Source: Breviolum minutum Mf 1.05b.01
Lineage: Eukaryota > Sar > Dinophyceae > Suessiales > Symbiodiniaceae
Length of the DNA: 64,000 nt
Direction of reading: 5' to 3'
NCBI GenBank assembly: GCA_000507305.1
Contig: DF239914.1
Span: 1-64,000 of the forward strand
Both the position numbers and the translations under genes were made by a program. Shown here piece after piece: positions 22,541 to 35,780 of the stretch. The notes below the pieces were generated by a model. The model worked only from the letters and a program-made list of their open reading frames with translations, did not search any database and had not been told where the DNA came from. Numbering within the stretch: the stretch's first letter is position 1; every line of letters starts with the position of its first letter.

Positions 22541-23799
22541 AAAATCCGCCAGGCAAAAAAAGAAGAGGTCCCATAATCCAACAATTTGAAGCTTCCAATT
22601 TTGGAAAGGCACGCTTCTTTTTCTTCCCAGCAAAGCTCATCAGCGTTTGTTTCAACTGATTTGGAGTCAATCAAATTGAATTGGTAGGGGTGCATCCTAC
22701 TCTGACCCTGAAGGTCTCCACATAGCAATCGTACATGCTCACGGCATGTAGCACTCGCATCTTGCTGCCAATGGTTTGACATATTCCCTAACCCCTAGGC
22801 ATAGCTGCACATGTGCCTTTGTGCACATGGTGCAAGGACCCAACTTCCCGTACCTAAGACTCAGGTTGCTTGCGCTTCTTGCCCTCAGTTGCAGGCGAAT
22901 CTCAAAGATTGCCATATATTCTACAGCTTTCGTGATTTTAGTGTCAGAAAAATGACACATGTGGCCTGACCTTGTCACAGGCTGATTAAATTCATTGCAT
23001 TCTAGATATCCCTCCATCATGACATACATATCACATCTGTCAGCTTGAGACCAAAGTTTATTCAAAATGGTTTGTGCAGTGTCTTGTTTGGGGAAGGCAC
23101 TGTCTAAATCTTTTGGGGCTTCGAAAAAGTTGACTCTTTTATAGCAGCGTATATGATACCATTGATGGAAGAAATCCCAAACAACTACCTAGGATGTATA
23201 ATGTATAAAACAATGTAAATAATGTGATATTTACCATCAACTAACGCAGGATTTCTTCCACCAACAGTAGCATTCCATCCATTCCATGTGCCAAGCTGCT
23301 GTTTCCGCTTTGCCTTCAAAAGCATCTATGGCCGGACTGGCTCGAGCCTCCGATACGCCTGGATGACTAGTTGGCAATTTTCCACACCGTTTTGAAACAT
23401 AGCGAAAATGGAAATCTTCTCCAAATTCGGGGTGAAAAACGAAAGAAACCTTTTGGAAACCACCTAGATGAGGTTGAGAAGAAGCATCTTTGGTAATACC
23501 GCAGTTTCATACTAACTGCTGCGACCTCGGGGTGGTTGTGGTTGTTACCACTTTCACCTCTCCAACCACATTTGGACCAAGTGGCCAGCTGTGAAAATGC
23601 TGATTTTCATCATGACCTGCACAAGGGTCAAGTGTGATCCAAGGGTCGGGCGCTGTGGGATGAGGCCAGAGCACTTGGATTTGTCAGTAGTGAACCCTAT
23701 ATGTAAACTTCAAACAAATGCTTCTCCTGAAAACCTTTGGTCTTTTCCCAAAAGTCTCATTTTTGGTGGGTAACATGATGGTAGCAGGTGAATTCTTAA

Positions 23800-23990
23800 A
23801 AACTCACGAAACTTTCAATGAGCTCTCCGGTTCCGGGATTCCCCAAAGCTTTGATAAAATCCCTGTTTTCAGTCCCTTTCCTTACCTTGCTCACACGGGA
23901 ACAGAGAAAAACGAGCCTGTGGCCAGTCCTTGCCAAGCTGTCCAAAGGAGGAAGTGACGACCACTTCCTGTCATTTGAGTCTCTAGACGA
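23800..23990 (-). CDS. Weak exon candidate
   Basis: One minus frame reads SKVRKGTENRDFIKALGNPG then TGELIESFV. It is protein-like, with no known domain. From 22850 to 23800 I see nothing else I would call a gene. Confidence 0.3.
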
Positions 23991-24503
23991 AACTTTCAGA
24001 GACGCTTGGTTCAAACCTTCGGGCGGATAGAGAACATATCACAACAAAAACGGAGATAACACCAAAACTGCAGGATCTCGTCATTGGGGACTCAATGGCA
24101 CAAGAAATAACACAAACATTTCGGTTCCAACAAATCTCTCGGGGTGTCCTTCTTCTTGGGTGCTTAAGACTCCTTCTTTAAACTATTGGTTGAAGTCAGC
24201 CATAGCCATGTTGTCAGGATGTTGCGTATCACCAGATCTCAACGAAAACAGGACCTGTCTTCCTCAGAGCGGATGTCCTCCATGTGATTCTTGATAAACG
24301 AAAGGCATGCTTTTTCCAATTGCTTGGCCTCTTCAATTCACCAGTTGGAAAAGAAGCGAAGATTCAACAAACAAACAGAGAACTGACAAACAGAGAACTG
24401 CCAGGCGTATATACACGCACTATATATAATATACACACACCCTATATCAAATACATCTATGTTACATATACTTATATTCACAGTAAACAAACTGGCGGAT
24501 TCA

Positions 24504-26349
24504 GAGTGACTTCGTGAATTCGCGTCGGAGGTGGCATGATTGATTCGAGCTAAGCTTTGAAAGACTTCGACGAGATTTCTAGAGATCTTGACATCTGCCT
24601 CGTACAAGTGAGCTTGGCAGAGCACATCACACACCTTCAATACCGTGATAGATTCCTTAGCGAAACGAAGGGAGAGTTTTCCAAAAGATGTGTCTTCTGA
24701 CGAATTTCAAAGGGATTCCAGTTCCTAATGATGAATTGTTTTGTGGGAGCTGAAGAGTTGTGGGAGATGAATTGTATTTGATCTTCTGTGCGAGATGAAT
24801 TTGATGTTTGGCGCATTCGGATCAACGATCCGAATATTTCCATTGAAATCATCACAGCCTGGTTTCGCAGAGTTGTTGCTCACACCAAAGCCGAAGACGT
24901 TTCACCTGCACAGTGGATGGATTTCCAACTCATGTACACCTAATACCAACTCATCAGCCGCCTATACATATATTTGCACCCCTTGTGGCATGTCAACCCC
25001 ACCTGATACTTGTGACTCGCAGCCAACAAGCCCTGCAGTAAAGACAAGCGCTGATGTGGTGAGTCCTCACCTGGGGTGGCGCCTACCAGGTGGATGCTTC
25101 AGCATGCATTGACTTGAAATCTCATCAGCAAGCCAGCCTGGTGTCGTGATGGATTTCACCAGTTCTTCCACCTGCAGTGTCGTTCCATTCAGCAAACTGA
25201 AAGACCAATTTCAGATGTTTGTAACAACATACTTCCACGGCATCGTCAACAGACCGCCACTGAGTTTCCTCGCGCAGGTGAAGCTGTCGGTGTAGAGAAA
25301 TTGCAACAAGGCTTTGAAGGTGGCCACATCGCAATCTGCAATGGTAATCTCCTGCCACCCGCTCAAATCCAAAGATCTCAAGGGCAGCTGTGGGATTTGA
25401 GATGATTTCAGATGATTTTCATGGATGTTCATGGATTTTCACACTGATGGTTTCGGGTTGTCTTCCAAACCAGAGAATTCTTCAGAAAATCACCAAAACC
25501 GGCACCTTGGAGGTCGACTCCCGAAGACCAGTGGTGAGTTGCTTCTCAAAGACTTCAGAGCGAGCACAAAGGATCGGAGAATGAGCTTTGATGATCTCAC
25601 CATTCACCAAGAAGGTGACGTCACCTCAAATCTGGATTTACAGGATTTTCGGAGTTGCATATTTTTCGACCCAATGGTAACAAAAGACTCACTGCTTTCC
25701 TTCCATGTTTGCCAAGTCTACCAAGTTCCAACTGGGGCTCTGACTGCATTTGCCTTCCTCATGAACACAACACGTCTTGCAGTGTGAATGAAAGGGATAC
25801 ATTGCAGGTGATTGGAACTGAGATCCGAACATCTAGCAACGCCCGCATATCAGCGCTGATAGTTGGTTGTGGAACATCCACATGCGGCTTCAAGGGAGCA
25901 CGGCCATACCTTGGAAAGGTTACAGTATATAATACTGCAACATCATACAACAAGAACAAAATGCACAAGTAATTCCTCCACAAAATGTCTTGAATGATCT
26001 AGATTGAGAAGTCACTGAAGTCAACAAAACATATTTTTTTCACCTTATCCAACATGCTGATTTTTGGTGGAACAGTCTACCCAAATCCATGACACCAAAA
26101 TCAGTCGTTGAAAAACCTGCCAAGATGCCAGTCGTCGGGACGGACTTCCAATTCAAACTTCACCGTCAGGGAGTCATTCTCCACCCATTCAGAGCCCAGG
26201 AGCTGCTTGTGCGACAATCCGAAAATACCTTGGCTTGGAACAAACGTGGGATCCATTGGAGGCAGATGGGTTTTTTTGTTTCTGAAATGATACCACTCAC
26301 TACCAAAGTCGTTACCGGGTAAAGAGAAAGGCAACTGAATAACAAACAC
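24504..26349 (-). CDS. MATH-BTB protein, spliced
   Basis: Predicted substrate adaptor of a Cullin-3 ubiquitin ligase: MATH binds the substrate and BTB binds the cullin. The exon ending at 26117 holds the end of a MATH domain (GLSHKQLLGSEWVENDSLTV then KFELEVRP), with donor CAG|GTTTTT. BTB exon 1 is 25624-25506 (DVTFLVNGEIIKAHSPILCA) and ends TSK at AAG|GTGCCG. BTB exon 2 starts at 25351 (EITIADCDVATFKALLQFLY) and joins it in phase 0. BTB exon 3 (25032-25003) reads GLLAASHKYQ and matches the C-terminal BTB helix. A last exon around 24700-24504 (KVCDVLCQAHLYEAD) resembles a BACK-type helix region. Several internal borders are open. Family call is confident; the full gene model is not. Confidence 0.75.
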
Positions 26350-26619
26350 CAGCTTCTTGAAATTTGAGGTGTGCTTTGAGGTTGAAGACCATCATGGAAC
26401 TGACAATACTATCAACATCTCCATGGGGGAAGCAGGATCATGGGTTTCAAGATGCTTCAAGTGCTTTGTCAACATGGCACAAAATCCTCAATTGGGCGGA
26501 GGGTTGGACTTCTTTTTACGTCTGCCATGCTGCCCACTTTGGTGCCACGATGCCCCCAATCTTGCTGATATACCTCTTGGCTGGTCAAAAAAAGGGTGAA
26601 AAGGCACCCGTCGGACAAA

Positions 26620-27790
26620 GCTTGCAAAACCCAAACAGAAATGATTCAATGATGCAAAAAAAAAAAGTGGGGTCCAAAACCTTCAAACTTCCAAAAGTTC
26701 CGGACGTCTTTTTGATATTCGCAACTAAAACGTTTCGTGGAAGCCCCGAAAAGTCTTCGCTGTTTCCATCCCAAGTCACGTCAGGACCAAAGGCCCAGCC
26801 ACAGGTGTCTGTGGTTGGATGGCACCTTACGAGTTGAAAAGTTATGAAAAAATCCAAATAAACTCAGCTGTTGAAGGCAAGAAATTCCTAGATTGATTGG
26901 TGTGTTTATTCAATTAATGTTTGACTTTTCTAATATGATTTTTCTGTGAGTATTCTTTAAGATGGGCTTTTTGTTTCTTCCTAGCAGTGTCACTGTGACT
27001 AAATTGGTCTCTGTCGAGCAGCTCGTCCCCAGTGCTTCCCCATTGCACAAAATCGCCACCCCTCTTCTTGATAAAGATTCCTCGTATTTCCATGCATTTT
27101 TCACTTTGATCTTTGCACAAAATCACGCAAATTCAATACAGACAGAGCCGGAGTGTCCAAGCAATTTTTGTGACAATGCCTAAAACGATGGTTTTGAAAA
27201 CAACACCTCAACATCGTTGAAGCAGGCCCATGACCAACCGAATAGTGAACAGTGTTGCCATGCAGTGCCATGCAGCGGTATCGGAAGGTGATTCCGTCAT
27301 CATCCTCATGAATGATCGCAAGAGACCTAGGCAAACATACCACCCAGCACAGGCATAGGATCAAGAAGGATACAGGAATTCAAGGCCCAAATGTCATACC
27401 AGGAACCCAAGATTCATCATTCCACTGATACGTTGATAGTCCAATCTCGTCCAATCTCAACAATTCAACAACGACGATCCAGTTCCAATTGCTGTTGCCC
27501 AGACCCGTGTTGCTCTTCTGCAGTAAGGCTTACTTTGCCTCGATTGTCAAGCATGCGAACTGAGCATGGAGTTGGGAGTAATGAAGGCACCGAAGCAAGC
27601 TTTGCGACCAAAGTATGCTAAGATGGTATTCCAAAGTTCAGTTTCTACCCTGTGTTGTAACATACACCAAGGTTTGCACTCGTCTTTAGCTGATTCCATG
27701 ATGCGCAACACGACCGTTACAACCGCCTCCGCTCGGATTGTACACAAATGCAAAGGTTTCGCCACCGACGGTAAAAGGCTCCGATGATGC
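26620..27790 (-). CDS. Probable upstream exons of the MATH-BTB gene
   Basis: The block SEPFTVGGETFAFVYNPSGG (about 27780-27715) resembles the start of a MATH domain (xxFxVGGxxWxxxxYPxG). SLAIIHEDDDGITFRYRCMA at about 27330-27270 could be the next MATH strands. HPTTDTCGWAFGPDVTWDGN at about 26820-26750 is protein-like but not clearly MATH. They lie on the right strand and in the right order to be the 5' part of the gene at 24504-26349. An alternative open frame overlaps the first block, so confidence is limited. Confidence 0.42.
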
Positions 27791-27959
27791 ATAACCTAAG
27801 ACCCAAAATAGATGTGTCTTTGCAAAGAGAAACTTCTGTTGCTTCACTGAGTTCACCAAACAAAAGAGAAATGCCACCAACATGAAGTTGGAAAAAAGAG
27901 TGAAGTCACTGAAATCAGTGCAAAAAAAAAGACAGCAATTTTGGGGAGGAACAAAGGCC

Positions 27960-28560
27960 ATTCTGCTTCAGCGTATTCTCCAACCATGAAAGGCCTTCGA
28001 TTCTCCAGACCTTGGGTTGATGAGATCTAAATCCATAGCGCCTGAATATCAATTTGATTCATTGCCTGTTAAAGGTGGTGAAAAAATAATAATTATATAC
28101 TTCCTTGGCAGTTACAGTATCTAGAATCTAGTACTGTAATATCTATTGTATCACTTGGTTTGTCTATGTTTGTCTTGAATTTTGTTCAACAAAAGACTGC
28201 AAAATTGACTCATCCTCACCTTTTGGCACCAAGTAAACCCTTGACAGTTTTCAACAAAGGCACATATTCACCTTTAGCAACGATCTCACTGCAGTTCATC
28301 ACCTGCCTTAGCTGAGCTACAATGCTCCAATCATCAGTCATCACTCACAGGCATCACAACCAGGTTTTTTACGCAGTTATCATATTAGACAACATCTTAG
28401 AAAGCCGAGGTGCCCCTCATTCTTCGCAAAGCTAGCAGCACCATCCTGGCATCTGGAAATCACGGATACCATTACTTCAAGAACTTTTTGAATTCATATG
28501 ATGAAAAGTTCAGTTCACATGATTTCAATTGATTTCTAGAAATTCTAGAAATACTCTCTC
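27960..28560. other. No gene seen
   Basis: AT-rich stretch between exon groups with many stops in all frames. Probably intergenic or a long intron. Confidence 0.4.
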
Positions 28561-28589
28561 TTCAAAAACCTTTAATGAAAGACTTTCCC

Positions 28590-29290
28590 TCATGCGGGAT
28601 GACACAAGCGCCGAAACTGCCACCCATCAATCGCATCTGCTGTCTAGCCACGTCCCCGACGCAAATCTTATTGGCGCCAGGCACATGGTACCCTCCCTGG
28701 GGTAAATGGTCACCTGGGACGTTGGCTCAGCAATGCTTGCGTGTTACAAACAACGGTTCAAGAGAAGGGTCGACATGAATTACGGAGTGATGACTGCAAG
28801 ATTTCAAAGTGGGATGTGGTCCACATAGAAGCCATATCCAAAAACCATTCCCCAAGTGTGCAAAGAAGGAACCACACATATCGCGGTCGATCATGTCCCT
28901 CTCAACCTTCTTGTCCAGGTTAATGTCTTCCTTGGAAACAGTGCTGCAGAAGAAACCGAGTGAAAGATTTAGACCACGAACCACAAGGTGTGAATGGACA
29001 CCCCATACACCTTGAGGGATGTTAAGAAATCTACACTCATGGAGTCAATCTGTGATATCGGGAAACATTGTGATGCTCACAGCTGGAATCCTGTGGAAAA
29101 AAAACAGAAGACTGTAAAACTTGGACCTATAAATTCCAAAATTGTCCTGCTAGATCCACGGTAGTTCAACATGTCCCTAGTTTTGCTAACTTTGTCCCCT
29201 CATTTTCAACAAGGTCGACCTGTCATACCCCACACTCAACCTCCGAATATACAAACAGAGCAACCCTCAAGGCGATCCGCTTCTTGATAC
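28590..29290 (-). CDS. Unassigned exon candidates
   Basis: Protein-like minus blocks: DRIKKRIALRVALFVYSEVE near 29285-29225, STVSKEDINLDKKVERDMID near 28945-28885, and PQGGYHVPGANKICVGDVAR near 28700-28640. No known family. They may be the 3' part of the gene whose EF-hand exons lie at 31-40 kb. Confidence 0.33.
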
Positions 29291-29855
29291 GATCAAGATC
29301 ACCTGGAGATCAGGGAACTCGATACGACACTCCAATGTCATTGTGATGGGAAAATGGAGCTTCATGATGAAAAGCTTTCAAAGCAACCAATGAAAACAGT
29401 CATCTTGTGCGTAAATAATATACATATATATATATACATACATGCATCTGAGTCCCATTTATATTTACGTATTGTATAATTGTATATGGTGCATAGAATA
29501 TATAGTATATACATATATCCGTATAGTATTTACATATATTTACATCAAAATCCATCAATACGGTTTATCCACGTGATTCTGAACAAGGACTCACGGCCCC
29601 AACGTATTTGTAGGCCCAATGCAAAATTTCTGGGATGATTCAAAATGCTATGCAAGCCACGTCGAAGGCACTGGCGTTCATTTGCCTGCGTTGATGATCA
29701 CCGGCTTTCGGAAAAAAGTCTGCAACGCAGCAAGGTAGAGATTCTTTGCACAAGGATGACTAGTGTAGAGCTTTGACTGGTTTCAGGAACAACCTAGATA
29801 CTATATTGCTTCAACCCTTTGGACCAAATCAGGTCAGACCCCTCCCTGGCTCAAG

Positions 29856-29857
<2 letters not shown>

Positions 29858-29925
<68 letters not shown>
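29858..29925. repeat. (ATC)n followed by (AGC)n microsatellite
   Basis: About sixteen ATC units, then about seven AGC units on the plus strand. Overlapping poly-Asp, poly-Ser and poly-Ile frames are artefacts of the repeat. Confidence 0.9.
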
Positions 29926-30179
29926 CTTGTCAGCTGCACTGCAGCAAGTCCAAAATGTACTCTGCCACAAATTCTGGCTTTCAAACGAACATGCTCGCCT
30001 TATACCATTGTAGTACCAGCGTACCAGTGAATAGTGAAGGTTGAATAAAGGTCTCATGCTAGAATAGTGGTGATTATGTTCCCCCTATTGCAGACTTTGG
30101 GCAGCCCCAAGTCGTAGTTTCGTCGATTTGATTATCAATTTGTTTGCATCATCGCTATCATCATTCGCGCAGCAGCATC

Positions 30180-30300
30180 ACTAGCAACAGCATGATCTGC
30201 ATTGTTGGTGCCCTTCCAGCCTTCTGCAGTTCTGAATCTAACTGCTGCGTCAGGGTAGTCTTCTCCTCCAGCTCCCTCTTTGCTGCTGCAATCTGTGATT
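30180..30300 (-). CDS. Coiled-coil exon candidate
   Basis: One minus frame reads SQIAAAKRELEEKTTLTQQL, then DSELQKAG, with heptad-like spacing of Leu and Ile and many charged residues. Its borders and parent gene are not known. Between 29330 and 29850 I see only AT-rich non-coding sequence. Confidence 0.42.
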
Positions 30301-31204
30301 TCAAGCCCTGGCCCGGTCGTTCATCTCCAATCATCCCCAATCATCCCCGAACGAATCAACGAACCAACGCACACCCCCCAAATAGGCCTCTGCCGTACTC
30401 GCCGCCATGTGGGTCAAACGTGAAATGCCACAATCCGAAGGAAGATGGAGGTCGGGTCGGGCCAGCAAGGTAGCACTAATGCCAAGAAGATCAAATGATA
30501 GAATCGCAACTTCATGAGGATACTTTTATAAGGTAGATTGATAAGATAGACTATGCTGCAAACTTCAGTGGAGCATTTGTGAGCCATGAAAACAACAAGA
30601 GGCAGGCATGGTCGCAAGCTCCTTGACCACTGATTCCCAGCTAGACTTCAGTTTTCAACATTATAGTAGCAGGATCAGGAAAACCTCCATTGCTATACCA
30701 CTATTACACCATTGGTCTGATTGCTTTGACAAGTAAGGATGGTTCAATCATAATCTGGAGTATGTTGTGAAAATATGTGTCTTCCCCCGTTTCCTCCCGA
30801 CAGACTAAGTCAGCTTCCAGCACCAGGTTTAGCCGCTTCACTCCAAAGTTGTCTCAGATCACCATGAAATCCAACACCTTGGATTCCGTGATTTCCTCTC
30901 TACTACCGATTCATGAAAGGTAAAGGTCGTCAACGGCTGCTCCAATGGTAAGTTATCATATCCTTCAACCTTGGCGACTGATCATTTTGGTTATGACTTC
31001 ATCATGCCTAATTTTGGCACTTGGGGAGCGAACGGTTTCTCACAGCGTTGTACCAATCCTACGACAGAAATAGTAGCAGCAGGCTTTAAATGTTACTAGT
31101 CACCAGGTGAAACGCTTACACATGGTGCATAAACATATAAATATCCAGCTTCAAAGATGATCTCGGTTTTTCATCCTCAATATTTCTGGCATATCAAGCA
31201 ACCA

Positions 31205-31285
31205 GCTGTCACAATTTCCAGAGCTCCTCCTTGGATAAGTGTCCCTGTCCCATGGGATCAAGAGCGACCTTCCAAGCAATAGCCT
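31205..31285 (-). CDS. EF-hand exon
   Basis: The frame reads AIAWKVALDPMGQGHLSKEE then LWKL. The loop D-P-M-G-Q-G-H-L-S-K-E-E has D at 1, G at 6, a hydrophobic residue at 8 and E at 12, a near-canonical EF-hand. The AW.xxLDP start equals that of the exon near 39565, so both belong to the same repeat family. Confidence 0.55.
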
Positions 31286-31681
31286 TAGCCACATACTTAG
31301 ACCCTGACATATACTATTGCATGTGTATGTACATTTCATATATTATTTCTATTTTTTCATACATATACGCAGACAATGTGCAATGTGTTTTTTGACGGTA
31401 TCCTTTCTTGAGAAATCTGGGTTTCGGGTCTTCTCTGGCTTCAAAAAAGATATTCGACTGCTCAAGTAAGTTTGCGACCAAGTTCTTGTACTTCTTGATC
31501 AGCATGGACTGGCAAATAAAACCCATGTGAGATCAATGGGAGCAGGATGAAAGTGCAACTTGACGGGTACTATTAGTTAAATGATGTGAATCAAATGTTA
31601 TTCAATACCTTTGCCAACCTGTCTAGATGCACAACCTTCTCTGACGGTTCTAAGTTCTAAGTAGATCCGACTCAAAGCTAT

Positions 31682-31800
31682 CAGTCTTCCATGACGTCAT
31701 GGAGCCTTGCACAGACACACTGCCCTGCCGCCTTGAGAGTTCTTAAAGTTTCGCAGCCCACATCAGCTTCATTCTCCTTTGCAAGCATAATTTTTTTCCA
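31682..31800 (-). CDS. Exon candidate, unknown
   Basis: The frame reads SWKKIMLAKENEADVGCETL and then RTLKAAGQCVCARLHDVMED. Good protein-like composition, no known domain. Confidence 0.42.
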
Positions 31801-32459
31801 GCTGCTCTCAGCTATCAACAGAACCATTTTTACAATGGCTCATTTCATCCACATCATTTTTGTCCATCAATTTCCAAGCAAAGCTTCATGACATTTGGAC
31901 CACCAAACTTGCCATCAACGACTCTATGTTCACTAAGAAAACCAGACCTGCTTCACTCGCTCAGCCAATTCGTTGCGCATGACCTTGCTTTGTGCCTTGG
32001 CAAAAAACCAAACTCCCATGGGATTTCGTGGATTCAGAAAAAACTCCCATCACATCCACTGAGATCTGGACCCTGGTCCACTTGACGGAGAACTGGTTCT
32101 CCTACCAAGGAGAAGAATTTCGTCGCAGGTCCGACATTTGTCTGTCACACAACCGCGAAAAATGGAAGGCCCTGATGAGTTGTTTCATGCCTGTCCTGTC
32201 GCTCATCGAAGGACATTTCCAAAGGATTTCCCTTCTCAGTCTTTTGGGCCTGGCAGTATGGATTCTGATGGATGCCTCTCTTCATCACAAATTCAAACAA
32301 CTTCCCCCATTTAGCTTTGAAGCAACCCACCCTGGACCCTACCATGCACCTCCACAATCATCTCAGTGTCCATACGGGCAAAGGCTTGATATGCAGCCAA
32401 GTCAAACCTTGGAAAGTGGCAGCGAGCCCGGAAACGTGGCAGTCAAAATGTTGATTCTT

Positions 32460-32690
32460 TGATAGAACTGAGGTGTGGACTCTCTCAAAGACATCTTCTT
32501 GTACTTGTTGATCTTCAAAGGGTCATCCTGTTCATGTGAAAATCACCAGCAAAAAAATAGCCCATGAGATTCAGCAAAGTCTCCAACAAAGTGAAAACCA
32601 TTGAACATCTGTGTGTCAACCATTGTCATCTCATCGAAGCTGGCAATGCAACCCAAGCCACCAGTAGATCATGGAAGAGTTGAACCTGGT
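32460..32690 (-). CDS. Exon candidates in the EF-hand gene region
   Basis: Near 32690-32570 one frame reads GLGCIASFDEMTMVDTQMFN. Near 32530-32470 another reads EQDDPLKINKYKKMSL. Both resemble linkers found between EF-hand loops in dinoflagellate proteins, but neither contains a full loop. Between 31950 and 32400 both strands have long open frames with no decisive signal. Confidence 0.35.
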
Positions 32691-33264
32691 TGCGACACAT
32701 CTGGGTTTGATTCACCACCATGCTTGGATTGTCAAGTCACAGGTGGAAACGGGCGAAATACGTGTCAAGGCACCAAATCACCCTCGACTCCATCTTCGGT
32801 ACACCTAAGTAATGAAAATATTCACCACTTCAAGGTTGTGCGAGTTCTGTGATGTCCTCTCCACCGGCAATTTGTCTTTATATAGTTATCTTCAAGCTAC
32901 AAATAGAGGCTATTTAAGGTTTCAGCCCACATCTTCAACAGTTCTCATGCGGCTTCTTGAAAGCTGCATTTCTTTAAATCAGATCCAAGTTCCAGGCTGC
33001 TTGACAAACGCAACCTGCAGCAAGATGTGGCAAGGCGACAGACCACACGTTGCAGGTATGGAGAAATGATGGCAAGAAAGAAACGCGTCCACAATGTCTC
33101 TACTGAACTTCCACTTTTTTCAGATGAACAAAAATTCCACCTCATCAATTAAGCTGCGATTCTGCGGGTCGAAGGCTGTCTGCCTGCAAACATCTGACAG
33201 CTTCAAAGTCACAGCGGCTAAAACATCCCCAAGAATTCACCAATCTGAGGATCCACACCAGGCA

Positions 33265-33300
33265 TTTAACATGTTGCCATACCTCCCCAAGAGTTTGGTT
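33265..33300 (-). CDS. Short pre-loop exon (RYGNMLNAW)
   Basis: Reads LLGRYGNMLNAW and reaches a donor at AATGCCTG|GTGTGG. The same peptide and the same donor position occur near 38585 (HGNMLNAW, AATGCCTG|GTACAA). This segment precedes the calcium loop in EF-hand units of this family. Confidence 0.45.
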
Positions 33301-33799
33301 TAAGCATGCTTCAGCAAAAATTCAAAAGAAAATGCTTCCTCTTCCATGCTTACCTGGCTTCTATGTGTGTGTGTGTATATATATACCTATGCCTATGCGT
33401 ACCGGAGTATCTATATATTGTGCGTGAGAAATCTCAAGCTGCCTTCCCCTATGTTCACCTAATGTTCCAGCTGCAAGCAAGCAGTGCGACTTGTCGAACG
33501 CGGTTTCTAGCACTGAACAAGTCCTACTTGCACCCACTGCACATCTCCCTCCAATTTTTGTTGGCGGCGGCACTTGTCACAGAGTGTATTGTGAAAGCCC
33601 TGCATCCTCAGAAAAAAAAATGCATTTCAGTCCAATCCAAACAAACATCTGATCACCTCTAGGTATAGGGTACAGGATGGGACCATTGGAGGATCAGGAT
33701 ATGCAGTGGTACCAAGATTTTCATCGGAGGATGAATGCATTATGAGGAGGCGGAAAGAGTAAGATGGTGTGACATTCATTTAAAAAGGTTTAGCAAACT

Positions 33800-33890
33800 T
33801 GTCATTGTTGGCATGGACACCAGTCAACATGAATAGACCTTGAACATCCTTCAACACCCAGGGCAATGACCACAAAGTTGAGCCCAAAAA
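33800..33890 (-). CDS. Exon candidate, unknown
   Basis: The frame reads LPWVLKDVQGLFMLTGVHAN then NDKFAKPF. Protein-like; no known domain. Confidence 0.35.
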
Positions 33891-34129
33891 AATCCCCCAG
33901 CATTTCCCACAACGGCAACGAAAAAATCAGTGACCCACTGAGCTCCCGGTCAACTCATCCGAACGGCGATCCAAATGACGAAGGCGCAGCACACCATCAC
34001 GCTCTGCCCCAAGGGCACTCCAACATTCCTGTCAGCGGAATACGAAGCTGTCAACTTGGCCAAATTGCCTTACTTGGGTTGTGGGAGAAAACTGGCCTGA
34101 GACCAACATGTACATATTGATGTAAGAAC

Positions 34130-34540
34130 AAAGGAAGATTAATCCGGCAGGTCGACTCTCAAAGCTTTTCCCTCACACCTTCATGTCTCCAAGAAATCCA
34201 ATGTTCCGCATGCGATCGCAGAACTCCTGGGGTTTCTAACGGTAGGTCCGACAGCTTCGTGAAACAGGTATGTGTCCTTATGAAATCATGTTGAAAAGCA
34301 GATGTTATATATAGTCAGATATATATATATATAGTTGTACTTTAAAACGGTACTGATACATGTTTGTAGGTGAAACTTATTTGTATATCATGTGTATATA
34401 GTTCGTACGTGCATATAAACAAGTAAACACTACACGTCTTCTTTTTATATTATTTCTAGACATTGCATATTCGCACAAAGTTCAAATCACAGCTGAGGCC
34501 TGGAATCCAATCTTCCCGCTGTCAAAGGGGTCAAAGACCT
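34130..34540. other. AT-rich non-coding stretch
   Basis: Contains TA-rich tracts (near 34310-34335) and no supported exon. Confidence 0.45.
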
Positions 34541-35544
34541 CGCCATCAAGTCACCATCAATTTAGAAATATCTGAAGCATCAAAATATGTCGGTGGTTGC
34601 AGATGTGAAGGATTTTTTTCTGAAGATAGTAATTGAAATCTGGAAGAATGGGAACAACAGTCTTTCCAAAATCTATGGAAAATGTCGTGAACAAACGATG
34701 AAACCAACGAGACTTCCCCATGATTCCAACGTGGCACCAGCCGCCTCGTTCCATGCCTTTCGCAGAGATCCGTACTTCAAGCTAAGCTGAAGCCTCAGCA
34801 GATCGGCGATGAGGTCTGGTCAATTCATGATTGAGATCTCACAAATCTCACGAATCTAAGGCATAGACAACAACTCATCTTTGTTCATCATGCCAACATC
34901 CGCATCTCAGAGCAGTGCAGATTTTTGCTAAAATTATGTAGGGGACAAAAATACTGATGTGAAGGTAGTGTTTTACAATGGCAAGGAAGGAGATTTCACA
35001 AGTCTGGCACTTGGAATGGCGACACTTCGGAGTAGCATACAAAAATCAGAATGCAACATCTCAAACAGGTCAATCAAGTATTGTAGTAGTCTGAAAGTGG
35101 ATTTTTGGTTTCGAATGTTCGGACTTTTCCATCAGATCAGTCTGGCACTGATTTTGTCTTCTTCACGGAGAGAGCGATCCATCACCTGCGTATCCAACAC
35201 ATGAATCATGGTATCATGTCCTCCTTTGTTATCATGGGATCTGCTTTTGGTATCATGAAAATCCATCTTCAGAAGCTGAGGATTTTAAAAAAAGTAAGGA
35301 AAAAACGCGATACGATCGTAATGATGATTGTAATAATTGCTGATAAACAATCTTGAAAATGAAGCAACTTCTTGAAGCAACCACTACTTCTAACTTGAAG
35401 ATGTTGCGGACACCGGACACCCAGAAAAGATGACCTGAACTTTGGAGCAGCTGCGGATGTAGTCGGAGTTCCGTGTTGGTGTGGCCTTAGGCGTTTAAAT
35501 TCAGAAATCCCTAGAGAAAATCCTTCAACCTCGGAGTGTTTCAT

Positions 35545-35780
35545 CTCCGTTGGTGACCTGAGGCTTCCAGAGGCTCCCAGCCACATCCCACCTTTCTTCT
35601 CCTGTGTCCAACCTCCAAAGCCAAATGATGTGCACAGTGGAAAACTGGACCAAAGTTCAACAGGTGTAACCAATACCCAACAAAAGCACCTCGTTGATCG
35701 GGCCTTACTACCTGCAGATCAGAAAGTTCTGACCGAAACAGTAAGCAAAAGGATGCTGGAAAATAAACACGGCAAGTCAA
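35545..35780 (-). CDS. EF-hand-like exon candidates
   Basis: One frame reads WLWRLDTGEKRWDVAGSLW (about 35640-35580), close to the pattern LW.xLDtxekGxvxL of the repeat family but with a Trp in place of Gly. Upstream, SELSDLQVVRPDQRGAFVGY (about 35735-35675) is also protein-like. Splice sites are not resolved. Confidence 0.38.

Noticed and set aside
29773-30057. Frames with poly-Ile, poly-Ser or poly-Asp/poly-Ala
   Set aside because: Produced by the (ATC)n(AGC)n repeat; no flanking coding signal.
31992-32462. Plus-strand 156-codon frame
   Set aside because: Open, but with no motif, and against the strand of every supported gene; not strong enough to call.
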